A DNA stretch of 64,000 bases from JBBRGK01 sp036741355 (GTDB lineage Bacteria; Chloroflexota; Dehalococcoidia; CAUJGQ01): assembly GCA_036741355.1 (NCBI GenBank), contig DAINSK010000017.1, positions 4,504-68,503 of the forward strand. The letters run 5' to 3'. Below the pieces are notes generated by a model that searched no databases, had not been told where the DNA came from, and saw only the letters and a program-made list of their open reading frames with translations. A program made the position numbers and the translations under genes. Positions 34,827 to 43,596 of this stretch are shown piece after piece (the stretch's first letter is position 1; each line of letters starts with the position of its first letter).

Positions 34827-35648
34827 ATGCGCGAGCCCCAACTCGCAGGGAAAGTCGCGATCGTGACCGGCGCCGGCCGAATGCGCAGTATCGGCCGGCC
34901 GATCGCGGTTGCGCTGGCGCGAGACGGCTGCGACGTGGTGCTGACCGGCACCGGCCGCAAGCCCGAGGACTACCCGGAAGACGAGAGGCAAGTGGCCTGG
35001 CGCGACATCGAAGCCGTTGCGGACGAGGTGCGCGCCCAGGGGCGCCGCGCCCTGCCCCTCGTCTCGGATGTTCGAAGCAGCAAGGCGATCGGCGAGCTTG
35101 TGGCCCGCTGTATCAGTGAATTCGGACGCGTCGATATCCTGATAAACAACGCCGGCGCCGCCCGCGGCAAAGACCGAGTCCCCGTGGTTGAACTCGACGA
35201 GGATATCTGGCGGAACGTGATCGACACCAACCTCACCGGCAGCTTTCTTATGTCGAGAGCCGTCGCCCGCCAACTGATCAAACAGAACAGCGGCGGGCGG
35301 ATTGTCAACATCTCCTCGATCGCCGGTAAGACGCACGGCGCGAATACCGCGGCATACGCGGCCAGCAAAGCCGGGCTTCAGTCGCTCACGGCCTCAATGG
35401 CGGCGGAGCTTGCCCAGTACCAGGTGACCGTAAACGCCGTGCTGCCCGGAATGATCGATACGTTCCGCATGGACGATCTGGGACGGGGCGAAAACTGGGA
35501 GCGGATGATCAAGCAGCGGGTACCGCTCGGTCGGGCCGGCACCGGCGAAGACATCGCCCATATGACCGTCTTCCTTTGTTCCCCGCAGGCGGACTGGATC
35601 ACCGGCCAGTGCTATGTCGTCGACGGCGGCACGGTACGCCGAGGGTGA
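34827..35648 (+). CDS. Short-chain dehydrogenase/reductase (FabG-like)
   Basis: 273 residues. Rossmann motif VAIVTGAGRMRSIGRPIA (an expanded TGxxxGxG), NNAGA (here INNAGAARGKD), catalytic serine in NISSIAG and the YxxxK active site in YAASKAGLQ. The C-terminal ITGQCYVVDGG is the usual SDR ending. GGAGG lies nine bases before the ATG at 34827. Cofactor and substrate are not determined; sequence layout suggests NAD(P)-dependent 3-hydroxyacyl or alcohol oxidation. Confidence 0.9.
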   Translation: MREPQLAGKVAIVTGAGRMRSIGRPIAVALARDGCDVVLTGTGRKPEDYPEDERQVAWRDIEAVADEVRAQGRRALPLVSDVRSSKAIGELVARCISEFGRVDILINNAGAARGKDRVPVVELDEDIWRNVIDTNLTGSFLMSRAVARQLIKQNSGGRIVNISSIAGKTHGANTAAYAASKAGLQSLTASMAAELAQYQVTVNAVLPGMIDTFRMDDLGRGENWERMIKQRVPLGRAGTGEDIAHMTVFLCSPQADWITGQCYVVDGGTVRRG

Positions 35649-35700
35649 GTTGCAGGCCGGTTCAGCATCGATTCGGTTTCGAGGGAGGAGTCTGGCATCA

Positions 35701-36075
35701 ATGCTGCTGACACCAATGGCATCTCGCCTGCTATCAGATATGGAGGATTCTCACAAGGCGCTGGTCGAGCACAGCGACGCCGATCAGCCCGTTCGGCACG
35801 GCTTTCGCGCCATATGCGAGGCGGTGTCCGCGGCGCTGGCCGACCTCACGGAGGATCAACTGGTGGCCGCGCCCTCCGTCGACGAATGGTCGATGGTCGA
35901 AGTCGTGGAACACGTCACCGAGCACGACCGCAAGTACCACGAGGTCGAACAGCACGGCGTCGCCCATTATGTCGAGCATGGCCTCGAACACGCGTTGCAG
36001 CTCTGGAAGTTGCGGCACGACCAGCTGCCGCAGCAGGCTGAAGGACCGCATGACAGGCGTTCTGGTACACTGTAG
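35701..36075 (+). CDS. DinB-like helical protein, short
   Basis: 124 residues. The segment LTEDQLVAAPSVDEWSMVEVVEHVTEHD matches the DinB/YfiT pattern in which a tryptophan and a following histidine belong to the four-helix metal-binding fold. The family usually has 150-170 residues, so the last helix may be missing or replaced by the polar tail. GGGAGGAG lies about 11 nt upstream of ATG 35701. It sits just before ruvB; I infer no functional link. Confidence 0.5.
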   Translation: MLLTPMASRLLSDMEDSHKALVEHSDADQPVRHGFRAICEAVSAALADLTEDQLVAAPSVDEWSMVEVVEHVTEHDRKYHEVEQHGVAHYVEHGLEHALQLWKLRHDQLPQQAEGPHDRRSGTL

Positions 36076-36129
36076 ACAGTATCAGAACATGTGTACTGAT
36101 ACGCGAACGCAAACGCGATCCGGGAGCGG

Positions 36130-37245
36130 GTGCAGGTGGCAACAACGGCAGCGCCGGGCACGATGAACGACGAATCTGACGAGCGGCTGGTCTCCGGCCA
36201 GGAACAGCTCGAGGACGAGCGGCTCGACACCACGCTGCGGCCGAAGTACCTCGCCGATTATATCGGCCAGGAAAAAGTCAAAGACAACCTGCACATCAGC
36301 ATCAAGGCGGCGCTCGCTCGCGGAGAAGGGCTCGATCACCTGCTGCTCTACGGTCCTCCTGGACTCGGCAAGACAACGCTGGCGAACATCATCGGCGCCG
36401 AGATGGGCGTCAACGTCCGCACCACCTCCGGGCCGGCGATCGAGCGGCCCGGCGACATCGCTTCCATGCTCACAAATCTTCAAACAGGCGATCTGTTCTT
36501 CGTGGACGAGGTCCACCGGTTGCCGCGCATCGTCGAGGAAGTCCTCTACGCGGCAATGGAGGACTTCGTCCTCGACCTGGTGATCGGCAAGGGACCCGGA
36601 GCCCGCAGTATGCGCATCCCCTTGCAGCACTTCACGCTCGTCGGCGCCACGACTCGCTACGACATGATCAGCCCGCCGCTGCGCGACCGCTTCGGCTCGG
36701 TCTACCGCCTCGAGTTCTACACCGACGAGGCGCTCACCCTGATCGTCAAGCGCAGCGCCCGCATCTTGAACGTCTCCGTCGACCCCGACGCCGCCGTTGA
36801 GATCGCCCGCCGATCACGCGGCACGCCGCGCATCGCCAACCGCCTCTTGCGCCGAGTCCGTGACCACGCGCAGGTGCTCCACGACGGCGTGATTACGCTC
36901 GGCGTGGCCCGCGAATCGCTCGCTCGTCTGGAAGTGGACGACCTCGGGTTGGACGACGTCGACCGCATCATCCTGCGCACGATTGTCGAGAAGTTCGAGG
37001 GCGGACCGGTCGGTCTCTCTTCGCTCGCGGCATCGACGGCAGAGGACCGGGATACCATCGAGACGGTGTATGAGCCGTTTCTGCTCCGCCTGGGGTTCAT
37101 CATGCGCACCCCTCGCGGCCGCGTCGTGACCCGCGCCGCCTACCGCCACCTCGGCGTAACACCACCCCCCGAGCACCAGGACCCTCAGCGAGCCTTCCTC
37201 TGGCCGTCCGACGACCAGACCGTCCAGCAAGACGGTTCAGCTTAG
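36130..37245 (+). CDS. ruvB: Holliday junction DNA helicase subunit RuvB
   Basis: 371-residue AAA+ motor that drives branch migration with RuvA. Walker A GPPGLGKTTLA near residue 75, Walker B LFFVDEVHRLPR, sensor 1 LVGATTRYDM, the arginine-finger stretch PLRDRFGSVYRL, and the C-terminal winged helix RTPRGRVVTRAAYRHLG. GTG 36130 and GTG 36136 are both possible starts; GGGAG spacing favours the second slightly. ruvA and ruvC are not in the window. Confidence 0.96.
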   Translation: MQVATTAAPGTMNDESDERLVSGQEQLEDERLDTTLRPKYLADYIGQEKVKDNLHISIKAALARGEGLDHLLLYGPPGLGKTTLANIIGAEMGVNVRTTSGPAIERPGDIASMLTNLQTGDLFFVDEVHRLPRIVEEVLYAAMEDFVLDLVIGKGPGARSMRIPLQHFTLVGATTRYDMISPPLRDRFGSVYRLEFYTDEALTLIVKRSARILNVSVDPDAAVEIARRSRGTPRIANRLLRRVRDHAQVLHDGVITLGVARESLARLEVDDLGLDDVDRIILRTIVEKFEGGPVGLSSLAASTAEDRDTIETVYEPFLLRLGFIMRTPRGRVVTRAAYRHLGVTPPPEHQDPQRAFLWPSDDQTVQQDGSA

Positions 37246-37480
37246 GGACCCGCACTGCACATATGGCGCGTGATCAGCCCATGCATGACTCGAAGTACGT
37301 CTGCCCCGACAGACATGGTGGTGCCATCTATCGCGCGCCGAGCCTTCGGTACCGGACGATACTGGCCAAAAGTACTGATCGCTTCGCGACTAAGGCCGCA
37401 TGCGCGTCGCTATCGCGCCGCCTAGACTCGGTGATGTCGAATCGGGCAGATTCAGCCCGGTTCGCCACGGAGGAACCGAC

Positions 37481-37693
37481 ATGTACATCTTCAAAAGTTG
37501 CCCGAAGTGCCGCGGCGACCTCGCCCTGGAACAGGGCAGCGTGAACGGCAAGCTGTTGGGACCCGACACGGACTTCGCTTGCCTGCAATGCGGCTACTAC
37601 TTGCAGCCCGCTGAGCGACGCGACCTGATCGTGCGGATCGTGAAATCGCATCGTAGCCGGCGCCGCGCCGCCCAATTGCCCGCCGCAGCGTAA
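37481..37693 (+). CDS. Small zinc-ribbon protein
   Basis: 70 residues with two CxxC knuckles, SCPKCRGDL near residue 7 and CLQCGYYL near residue 36, forming a probable zinc ribbon, followed by a basic C-terminal tail with RSRRRA. GGAGG lies eight bases before ATG 37481. A small hairpin (CGGGC 37443-37447 with GCCCG 37455-37459) sits in the leader. The 235 nt before it, after ruvB, hold no gene I can see. It converges on sppA. Confidence 0.6.
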   Translation: MYIFKSCPKCRGDLALEQGSVNGKLLGPDTDFACLQCGYYLQPAERRDLIVRIVKSHRSRRRAAQLPAAA

Positions 37694-37698
37694 CGGCG

Positions 37699-38493
37699 CT
37701 ACCGGTATTCTATCCGTGGGACAAACAGGCGTTCGAACTCAGCGTGTAATGACGAGGCGGCCGCCGACCCCACGCCCTTGAGCAAGCGCTGCGCCAGGGG
37801 AACGCGCGGCCGCACCGTGACGGCATTCTTCTCCGGTATGTTGACCATGGACGACGCGACCGCTACGGCGCGCTCCAGGTCGCCCAACTCGTCGACAAGT
37901 CCTTCGTCGAGTGCCCGGTTGGCCCAGAACACCTCGCCGGTGGCCCATTGTCGCGCCCGCTCGCGCGAGACACGCCGTCCATCGGCAACAACATCGATGA
38001 ACCGTTCGAAGAACGCGTCCACCATTGACCGCATATTCACGCGCTCAGCCTCGGTTTCCTCACGAAATGGCAGTCCGGCGCCCTTCAGCGGGCCGGTGGC
38101 CGTCACGCTCACCTGCACCCCGATCTTGTCGAGCAGATCTTGCATCTGCGGGCGGATCGTGATCACGCCGATGCTGCCGACGATGCTGGACCGCTGCGCT
38201 ATGATGCGCTGGGTAGCGCAGGCGATGTAGTAAGCGCCGGACGCGCCGGTGCCGCGAATGAAGGCGATGACCGGCTTTCGCTCGCGCACACGGCGAACTG
38301 CATCGTAGAGATAGTCAGAGTCGCCGGCTGAACCGCCAGGCGAATCGATATCGAGCACCAGCGCCTTAACCTGCTTGTCTTCGCGCAGTGACTTGAGCAT
38401 CGGCGCGAATTGGCGCGAGCGAACGGCGCCTCCGATCGTGCCGTACATTTCCACAACGACAACGCGCGACCGATTGAAGGGCGGGATGTTCAT
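37699..38493 (-). CDS. sppA: Signal peptide peptidase SppA (S49)
   Basis: 264 residues. The serine-lysine dyad is visible as Ser85 in GTGASGAYYIA and Lys137 in TGPLKGAGLPF. VVVVEMYGTIGG, LVLDIDSPGGSAGDS, SIVGSIGVI and RALDEGLVDELG complete the S49 pattern. With ATG 38493 (AGGAGG 10 nt upstream) there is no N-terminal membrane helix, so this is a short soluble-type S49 enzyme, not the large two-domain SppA. It degrades cleaved signal peptides or acts as a housekeeping protease. Confidence 0.88.
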   Translation of the reverse strand: MNIPPFNRSRVVVVEMYGTIGGAVRSRQFAPMLKSLREDKQVKALVLDIDSPGGSAGDSDYLYDAVRRVRERKPVIAFIRGTGASGAYYIACATQRIIAQRSSIVGSIGVITIRPQMQDLLDKIGVQVSVTATGPLKGAGLPFREETEAERVNMRSMVDAFFERFIDVVADGRRVSRERARQWATGEVFWANRALDEGLVDELGDLERAVAVASSMVNIPEKNAVTVRPRVPLAQRLLKGVGSAAASSLHAEFERLFVPRIEYR

Positions 38494-38681
38494 GACCCTC
38501 TTCCTCCTGTTGGGGCCGGCGCACGCGCCTTCCCGTTCCAGAATACTCCTTCGCATACTCCCCGGAGCCCCGGACATGTACTTCACGGGGTATGTCCGTG
38601 TGTGCCCCATGCCGGTAGCCTGTGGTCGTAGGGACAAACGAAACGGGGACTCGGCCCGATTCTGAAGGAGGGAAAAGAGCG

Positions 38682-38750
38682 ATGTATATCGGTGGAGGCC
38701 TTCTGGCACTCATCATCATTATCATCATTCTTGTCCTGATCTTCCGGTAG
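38682..38750 (+). CDS. 22-residue single-helix membrane micropeptide
   Basis: ATG at 38682 is preceded by GGAGGG with ideal spacing and encodes MYIGGGLL, ALIIIIIILVLIF and a final Arg before TAG. The whole product is one transmembrane helix. A terminator-like hairpin follows 45 nt later, giving a complete small transcription unit. Such tiny hydrophobic peptides with perfect ribosome sites are usually real but escape gene callers. Function unknown. Confidence 0.55.
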   Translation: MYIGGGLLALIIIIIILVLIFR

Positions 38751-38794
38751 ATGTCAGGGCCGGGCGGGGTGCCGTCCGCGCGGAATCATGATCT

Positions 38795-38830
38795 AAAAGA
38801 GCCCGTCCGGACCGCCGGATGGGCTCTTCT
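38795..38830. terminator. Bidirectional terminator-like hairpin
   Basis: AAGAGCCCGTCCGG and CCGGATGGGCTCTT pair around an ACCG loop, 14 bp with one G-T wobble. It has an A-run on the left and a T-run on the right, so it can stop transcripts from both sides: the micropeptide gene on plus and the citrate synthase at 38834 on minus. Confidence 0.75.
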
Positions 38831-38833
38831 GGT

Positions 38834-39979
38834 TCAGGCGTCGTCAGATTTGCCGGACCTCGCCTCGGACAACGTGCGCGGATCGGGACCGATATACGCC
38901 GCGCGCGGACGAATGAGGCGGTTGTCCTCGTACTGCTCCAGAACGTGCGCACACCAGCCGGCCATGCGTCCTGTCGCGAACACAAGCGTGGTCAGATCGT
39001 CCGGGACGCGGAGCGATTGATAGACGGCGACGGCGTACAGATCGACATTTGGAGCCGGGAGCCGCCGGTACGAGGCGACCCCTTCGACGGTTTCAGTCAA
39101 TTCCAGAAACTTGCGTTCGCCCGTGCGCTCGGCGAGTCGTCTGGCCAGGTCGCGCATCAGAACGGCGCGTGGGTCCATCCCTCGATACACCGCGTGACCG
39201 AAACCCGGTAACGGTGTACCGGAGCGGACATACCGCTCCAGTGCGCTATCAACGCCTTCGTGCTCGACGGCGGCCAGCATCGACCGGACGAAACGGTCGA
39301 TGCCGCCGTGCAACGGACCGCGCAACGCACAGAGCGCGGCAAGCACCGACGAAACGAGATCCGCGCGAGTGGAGGCCGTCACGCGGCCGGCAAACGTCGA
39401 GACATTCAGCTCATGATCGGCGTAGAGGATCAAGACCTCTTCCAGCGCCTGCACATCGTCCGCGGGTACGGAGTCGCCGTTCATGGCAGACATGAAGATG
39501 GAAGCAACGCCCCGTTTATCACCGTTCGCACCTTCGCCAGCGATGACTGCCTGCAGCCGAGAGCCGCGATTTGCGCTTCCCGCAAGGGCGGCAAATGCCC
39601 CCATCAGGCGAACCGCGCGCCGCGGCGCGGGCAACTCCCGCGAGCCGACCAAGGCAGGGACGCATGAGCCTAACACTGGTAAAACGGCTTGCATGCGCGC
39701 GATGGGGAGCGAGCCTGCGGGCAGCCCTGCGAACGCGTTCCATACAGGGTCAGGGAGTACAGCGCCCGCAGCCAGGTCGTCATAGATCTGCTCGAGCTCA
39801 GAGGCCGAGGGCAGCGATCCGGTAAGTAACAGCCAGGCTACTTCTTCATAACTGGCGAACGTCACCAATTCGTCGATCGCGATGCCGCGGTAGCGCAGCC
39901 CCGTAGGCTCGATCGAACTGATCGACGACTCGAGCACGACGACGCCGGTTGCGCTGCGCATACGCGGCTGTTCGTCCAC
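38834..39979 (-). CDS. Citrate synthase-family protein (separated from its helix-turn-helix module)
   Basis: 381 residues. The catalytic elements are all present: LYADHELNVSTFAGRV, RGPLHGGIDRF (His), GFGHAVYRGMDPRA (His) and NVDLYAVAVYQSL (Asp). Citrate or methylcitrate synthase activity is expected. The GTG start follows the stop of the upstream helix-turn-helix ORF by one codon in the same frame (TAG, CGC, GTG). A family of citrate synthases in other bacteria carries exactly such a helix-turn-helix at its N-terminus, so the pair may be one gene split by TAG. Confidence 0.85.
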   Translation of the reverse strand: MDEQPRMRSATGVVVLESSISSIEPTGLRYRGIAIDELVTFASYEEVAWLLLTGSLPSASELEQIYDDLAAGAVLPDPVWNAFAGLPAGSLPIARMQAVLPVLGSCVPALVGSRELPAPRRAVRLMGAFAALAGSANRGSRLQAVIAGEGANGDKRGVASIFMSAMNGDSVPADDVQALEEVLILYADHELNVSTFAGRVTASTRADLVSSVLAALCALRGPLHGGIDRFVRSMLAAVEHEGVDSALERYVRSGTPLPGFGHAVYRGMDPRAVLMRDLARRLAERTGERKFLELTETVEGVASYRRLPAPNVDLYAVAVYQSLRVPDDLTTLVFATGRMAGWCAHVLEQYEDNRLIRPRAAYIGPDPRTLSEARSGKSDDA

Positions 39980-39982
39980 GCG

Positions 39983-40312
39983 CTAGCGCTCGGCCGCCCA
40001 GTCGTCTGCCCGCGGCAGGTCTGGAATCGCCGGCCCTCCCGCAAATTGAGCAAAATCTGCATGGGCCGACTTTGCAGCGTCCGTTACCTCACGAGCGCCC
40101 ATGACTGCTTCGGCATCGTCGTACTCGACTGGTCTCAGTTTGAGCAGCGACTCGATCTCGCTCTGCAGGTAGAGCCGGCGCCTGCGGATTCCCTGCTTGT
40201 AGCTCTGCAGAATGCCACGCGAAACATAGGCATAGAGCGTCTCCGGCTTGACGCCGAGACGCTGGGCCGCTTCCTGAACGTCGAGGTAGGATCTGCCTTC
40301 GATGTTGATCAT
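39983..40312 (-). CDS. MerR/excisionase-like helix-turn-helix protein linked to citrate synthase
   Basis: 109 residues. The N-terminus YLDVQEAAQRLGVKPETLYA followed by YVSRGILQS and a basic RRRRLYLQSEIESLL wing is a MerR-type DNA-binding module. The remaining 40 residues are a linker (DAAKSAHADFAQFAGGP). It is in frame with, and one stop plus one codon upstream of, the citrate synthase; in fused relatives the same module directly precedes the enzyme. It may regulate the divergent citrate synthase promoter region or be a structural remnant. Confidence 0.7.
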   Translation of the reverse strand: MINIEGRSYLDVQEAAQRLGVKPETLYAYVSRGILQSYKQGIRRRRLYLQSEIESLLKLRPVEYDDAEAVMGAREVTDAAKSAHADFAQFAGGPAIPDLPRADDWAAER

Positions 40313-40322
40313 CTTCGTTTCC

Positions 40323-40351
40323 AGTATTGACCCCCGGCTGCCGGCGGTCAA
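40323..40351 (-). promoter_or_regulatory. Candidate sigma-70 promoter for the helix-turn-helix/citrate synthase unit
   Basis: On the minus strand TTGACC, a 17-nt spacer and AATACT are followed about 10 nt later by the ATG at 40312, implying a very short or absent leader. The neighbouring sequence to 40400 is notably AT-richer than the rest of the window and also serves the divergent gene, where TTGACT lies at 40391-40396. Confidence 0.3.
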
Positions 40352-40483
40352 CGCGGCCCGTAGTCGACAATCAAGTTAAATCAATATCCATTGACTTTCA
40401 TCCAGTTACGCCGTAGCGTCGGTTTATCGAGCGGTCCTCAGGTCAGCAGCCGACCGCCGCACATCAAGGACGAGGAGCACACA

Positions 40484-41653
40484 ATGAGCACCATGACGAA
40501 AGCTGGATTGGAAGACGTCGTCGCCTGCACGTCGGCGATCTGTGAGATCGACGGCGTCGCCGGCAGGCTATCGTACCGCGGCTACAACACCGACGACCTG
40601 ATCAACGCCACGTTTGAAGACGTCTGCTACCTGCTCTGGCGGGGCGATCTACCCACCCCCGACCAGGTCTCTTCCCTTCGCAGCCAGATGGCGGAAGAGC
40701 GGCTTTTACCCGTCGGGGTCGTCGACGTATTGCGTCGTCTGCCGGCGACAACGCACCCGCTGGCAGCACTACGGACGGCGATATCGGCGCTTGGTGCGCT
40801 CGACCCCGAAGGGGAAGACGGATCGCCGGAGGCCAACGAGCGTAAGGCCATCCGCCTCACAACCCAGGCGCCGCTCATCGTCGGCGCCTGGGATCGATTA
40901 CGTAACGGTTTGGACCCGGTCACTCCGGTCGCGACGGACGGCGTTGCGAGCAGCTTCCTCAGGGCCGTATTCGGAACGACGCCGGCAACGGCCTCCCAAC
41001 GCGCGATCGACGTCGCCTTGATCCTGCACGCGGATCACGAGCTCAACGCATCGACGTTTGCTGCCCGCGTCGCCGCCGCGACGGAGACGGACCTCCACGC
41101 GACCATAACCGCGGCCTGCGCGGTGCTCAAAGGGCCGAAACATGGGGGCGCCAACGAAGACGTATTCGTCATGCTGGAGGAGATCGGAACACCCAAGGCG
41201 GCAGACGAATGGGTCAGGCGCAAACTGGCCTGGCGCGAATCGTTACCGCCCGCCGAGCGCCAGATGATCAAGGCACGGTTCTCCGGGTTTGGTCACCGCG
41301 TCTACAAGGTAGACGACCCGCGCGCGGAGCATCTGCGGCGGATGGCGCAAACGCTGTCGGAAACCGACGCGCGCACGGCAAACTGGCTGGCGATCGCCGA
41401 ACGGGTTCGCGCGGTCGTCGCCGCCGAGAAGGGGCTCAAAGTCAACGTCGACTTCTACTCGGCGCTTGTCTACCAGTCGCTCGGCATTCCCGCCGACCTG
41501 AATACCAGCATCTTTGCCGTCTCGCGCATGGCCGGCTGGACCGCACACGCGCTCGAGCAGTACGCCAACAATCGCCTTATCCGGCCCCGCGCGGAGTATG
41601 TGGGCGAACGAGACCGGGTAATTACGCGCGGCAGTGGCCAACTACCGGCCTAA
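40484..41653 (+). CDS. gltA: Citrate synthase
   Basis: 389 residues. First TCA-cycle step, acetyl-CoA plus oxaloacetate to citrate. Conserved: LILHADHELNASTF, KGPKHGGANEDV, FSGFGHRVYKVDDPRA and KVNVDFYSALVYQSLG, giving both catalytic histidines and the aspartate. ATG 40484 has GAGGAG seven bases upstream. It is divergent from a second citrate synthase, to which it is only distantly similar. Its stop codon overlaps by two bases the stop of the convergent ABC gene. Confidence 0.92.
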   Translation: MSTMTKAGLEDVVACTSAICEIDGVAGRLSYRGYNTDDLINATFEDVCYLLWRGDLPTPDQVSSLRSQMAEERLLPVGVVDVLRRLPATTHPLAALRTAISALGALDPEGEDGSPEANERKAIRLTTQAPLIVGAWDRLRNGLDPVTPVATDGVASSFLRAVFGTTPATASQRAIDVALILHADHELNASTFAARVAAATETDLHATITAACAVLKGPKHGGANEDVFVMLEEIGTPKAADEWVRRKLAWRESLPPAERQMIKARFSGFGHRVYKVDDPRAEHLRRMAQTLSETDARTANWLAIAERVRAVVAAEKGLKVNVDFYSALVYQSLGIPADLNTSIFAVSRMAGWTAHALEQYANNRLIRPRAEYVGERDRVITRGSGQLPA

Positions 41654-43587
41654 TCCCCGGCCGCCGCGGCCGGCTGACCTACCGCCGCCTCGAGGTCATC
41701 GCTGTGGCCGCTGACCTTAGCCGCCGCGGCCTCTTCTTGCTCGCGGTAGGCCATGCGGTACAGCCGGGCGTAAATGCCGTTGATGTCGAGCAGTTGCTGG
41801 TGCGTGCCCATCTCGGCGACTTCGCCACGTTCCAGCACGACCACGCGATCGGCATCGCGGATCGTCGAGAGCCGGTGGGCGATTACGAAGCTCGTGCGCC
41901 CCTTGAGCAGAGTGCGCAGCGCCCGCTGAATCACCACCTCTGTTTGCGTGTCGACATTTGCCGTGGCCTCGTCCAGTACGAGGATGCGAGGGTCGGCGAG
42001 CACCGCCCGCGCGAAGCTCAGCAACTGTCGTTGACCCACGGATAGGTTCGAGCCGCGCTCGTTGAGCACCGTATCGTAGCCGTCCTCGAGCCGCACGATG
42101 AACTCGTGCGCACCGACAGCCTCAGCAGCCGCCTCGATCTCTGCCTGCGTTGCTTCCAGGCGGCCATAGATGATGTTGTCACGCACGGAGCCGGAAAACA
42201 GGAACGGTTCTTGTAGCACGACGCCCATCTGACGCGTCAAGGACTTGCGCTTGATCTTGCGCAGGTCGAATCCGTCGATTGAGATTGAGCCGCTTGTGAC
42301 CTCGTATAGCCGGCTTACGAGCGAAATCATCGTGCTCTTGCCGGCCCCCGTCTGGCCGACGAACGCGATCGTCTCGCCTGGCTGCACGTGCAGGTCGATA
42401 TCCTTGAGCACCGGCACGCCGTCCACGTACTCGAACGTGACGTGGTCGAAGTCAACCCGACCGTCGATGACGCCGAACTCTACCGCGTCAGGCGCGTCCG
42501 CGATCTCCGCCTTGGTGTCGAGCACCTCAAAGATGCGTTCGCCTCCGGCCATCGCGCGCTGGATCTGCGTATACTGCAACACCATGTCGCGGATCGGGTC
42601 GAAGAAACGCTGGATGTAGAGCACGAACGCACTCAACGCTCCGACCGTGAGCGTGCCGCTGTGGACGCGAATGCCGCCGACGATCAGTGCCAGTGCGGAA
42701 GCCATGGCGACGATGATTTCGACGATCGGCAGGACCGCTGCCGAGAGCCGTCCGGCTTCGACGTTGGCCGAGAGATTGGTGCGATTCACCTGGTCGAATC
42801 GCTTGCTGTTCTCCTTTTCACGGGACATCGACTGGATCACCCGCACGCCCGACACGTTTTCGTTGAGCGTCGAGTTCACGACGGCGATCGCCTGGCGCAC
42901 GTTGATAAACGCCAATCGAGCCCGCCGTTGCCAGATAGCCATCACGACGACCAGGACGGGAACGGTCGAAAAAGTCAGCAGCGCCATTTTCCAGTCGAGT
43001 AATACCAGCGCCACGATGACGACCACCAGGCCGGCCATGTTCCCGAACACCGTCAACATGCCCGATGTCATCAGTTCCTGTAGCGAGGTGACGTCGCTCG
43101 TCACGCGCGACATGACGCGACCGACCTCGTGCCGGTCATAAAAGCTCAGCGAGAGCGTTTGCAGGTGGTCGAACATCTCGGTGCGCAGCGTCCGCAGGAC
43201 GTTATGGCCGATGATGCCGCTTTGATTGAGTTGCAGGTACTGGAACCCCCACGCCAGCAGTGCGAAGACCAGCGAGATGGCGCCGATTTGATCGAGCCGC
43301 GTAAGGTTTTTCTTGTGAATGGCGTCGATGGCAAGGCCGATCAAGAGCGGTTGCATATAGGACGTAAAGGCGAACCCTATTACGCCGACGATTGACGCGA
43401 TCAACCGCCACTTATACGGCCTGGCGTACTTACCCACCCGCCGCACGACTTTGGAGTCGTACAGCTTTCCAAGCTCATCGTCGTTCCAACCGTCTAACCC
43501 GCGGCGAAACGCTCCCGGGCCGCCGCCGGACGTGAGGCTCTGACTCCAGCCGCCGGCCGCGCCGCCGCCGCCATGAAAGAAACCCAT
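41650..43587 (-). CDS. Heterodimeric ABC exporter, subunit with catalytic glutamate
   Basis: 645 residues: an N-terminal Gly-rich tail, six transmembrane helices (about 65-370) and a nucleotide-binding domain with Walker A GQTGAGKST, Walker B RILVLDEATANVD and H-loop AHRLST. Its signature is the non-canonical LSVGQ instead of LSGGQ. The upstream subunit has the reverse pattern, so the pair forms one consensus and one degenerate ATP site, as in BmrCD and TM287/288 drug or lipid exporters. AGGAG precedes the ATG, 9 nt after the partner's stop. Confidence 0.92.
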   Translation of the reverse strand: MGFFHGGGGAAGGWSQSLTSGGGPGAFRRGLDGWNDDELGKLYDSKVVRRVGKYARPYKWRLIASIVGVIGFAFTSYMQPLLIGLAIDAIHKKNLTRLDQIGAISLVFALLAWGFQYLQLNQSGIIGHNVLRTLRTEMFDHLQTLSLSFYDRHEVGRVMSRVTSDVTSLQELMTSGMLTVFGNMAGLVVVIVALVLLDWKMALLTFSTVPVLVVVMAIWQRRARLAFINVRQAIAVVNSTLNENVSGVRVIQSMSREKENSKRFDQVNRTNLSANVEAGRLSAAVLPIVEIIVAMASALALIVGGIRVHSGTLTVGALSAFVLYIQRFFDPIRDMVLQYTQIQRAMAGGERIFEVLDTKAEIADAPDAVEFGVIDGRVDFDHVTFEYVDGVPVLKDIDLHVQPGETIAFVGQTGAGKSTMISLVSRLYEVTSGSISIDGFDLRKIKRKSLTRQMGVVLQEPFLFSGSVRDNIIYGRLEATQAEIEAAAEAVGAHEFIVRLEDGYDTVLNERGSNLSVGQRQLLSFARAVLADPRILVLDEATANVDTQTEVVIQRALRTLLKGRTSFVIAHRLSTIRDADRVVVLERGEVAEMGTHQQLLDINGIYARLYRMAYREQEEAAAAKVSGHSDDLEAAVGQPAAAAGD

Positions 43588-43596
43588 AGAACGCTC

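Noticed and set aside
37443..37459. Hairpin in the leader of the zinc-ribbon gene as a riboswitch
   Set aside because: Only a 5-bp stem with no further conserved structure; too little for a riboswitch call.
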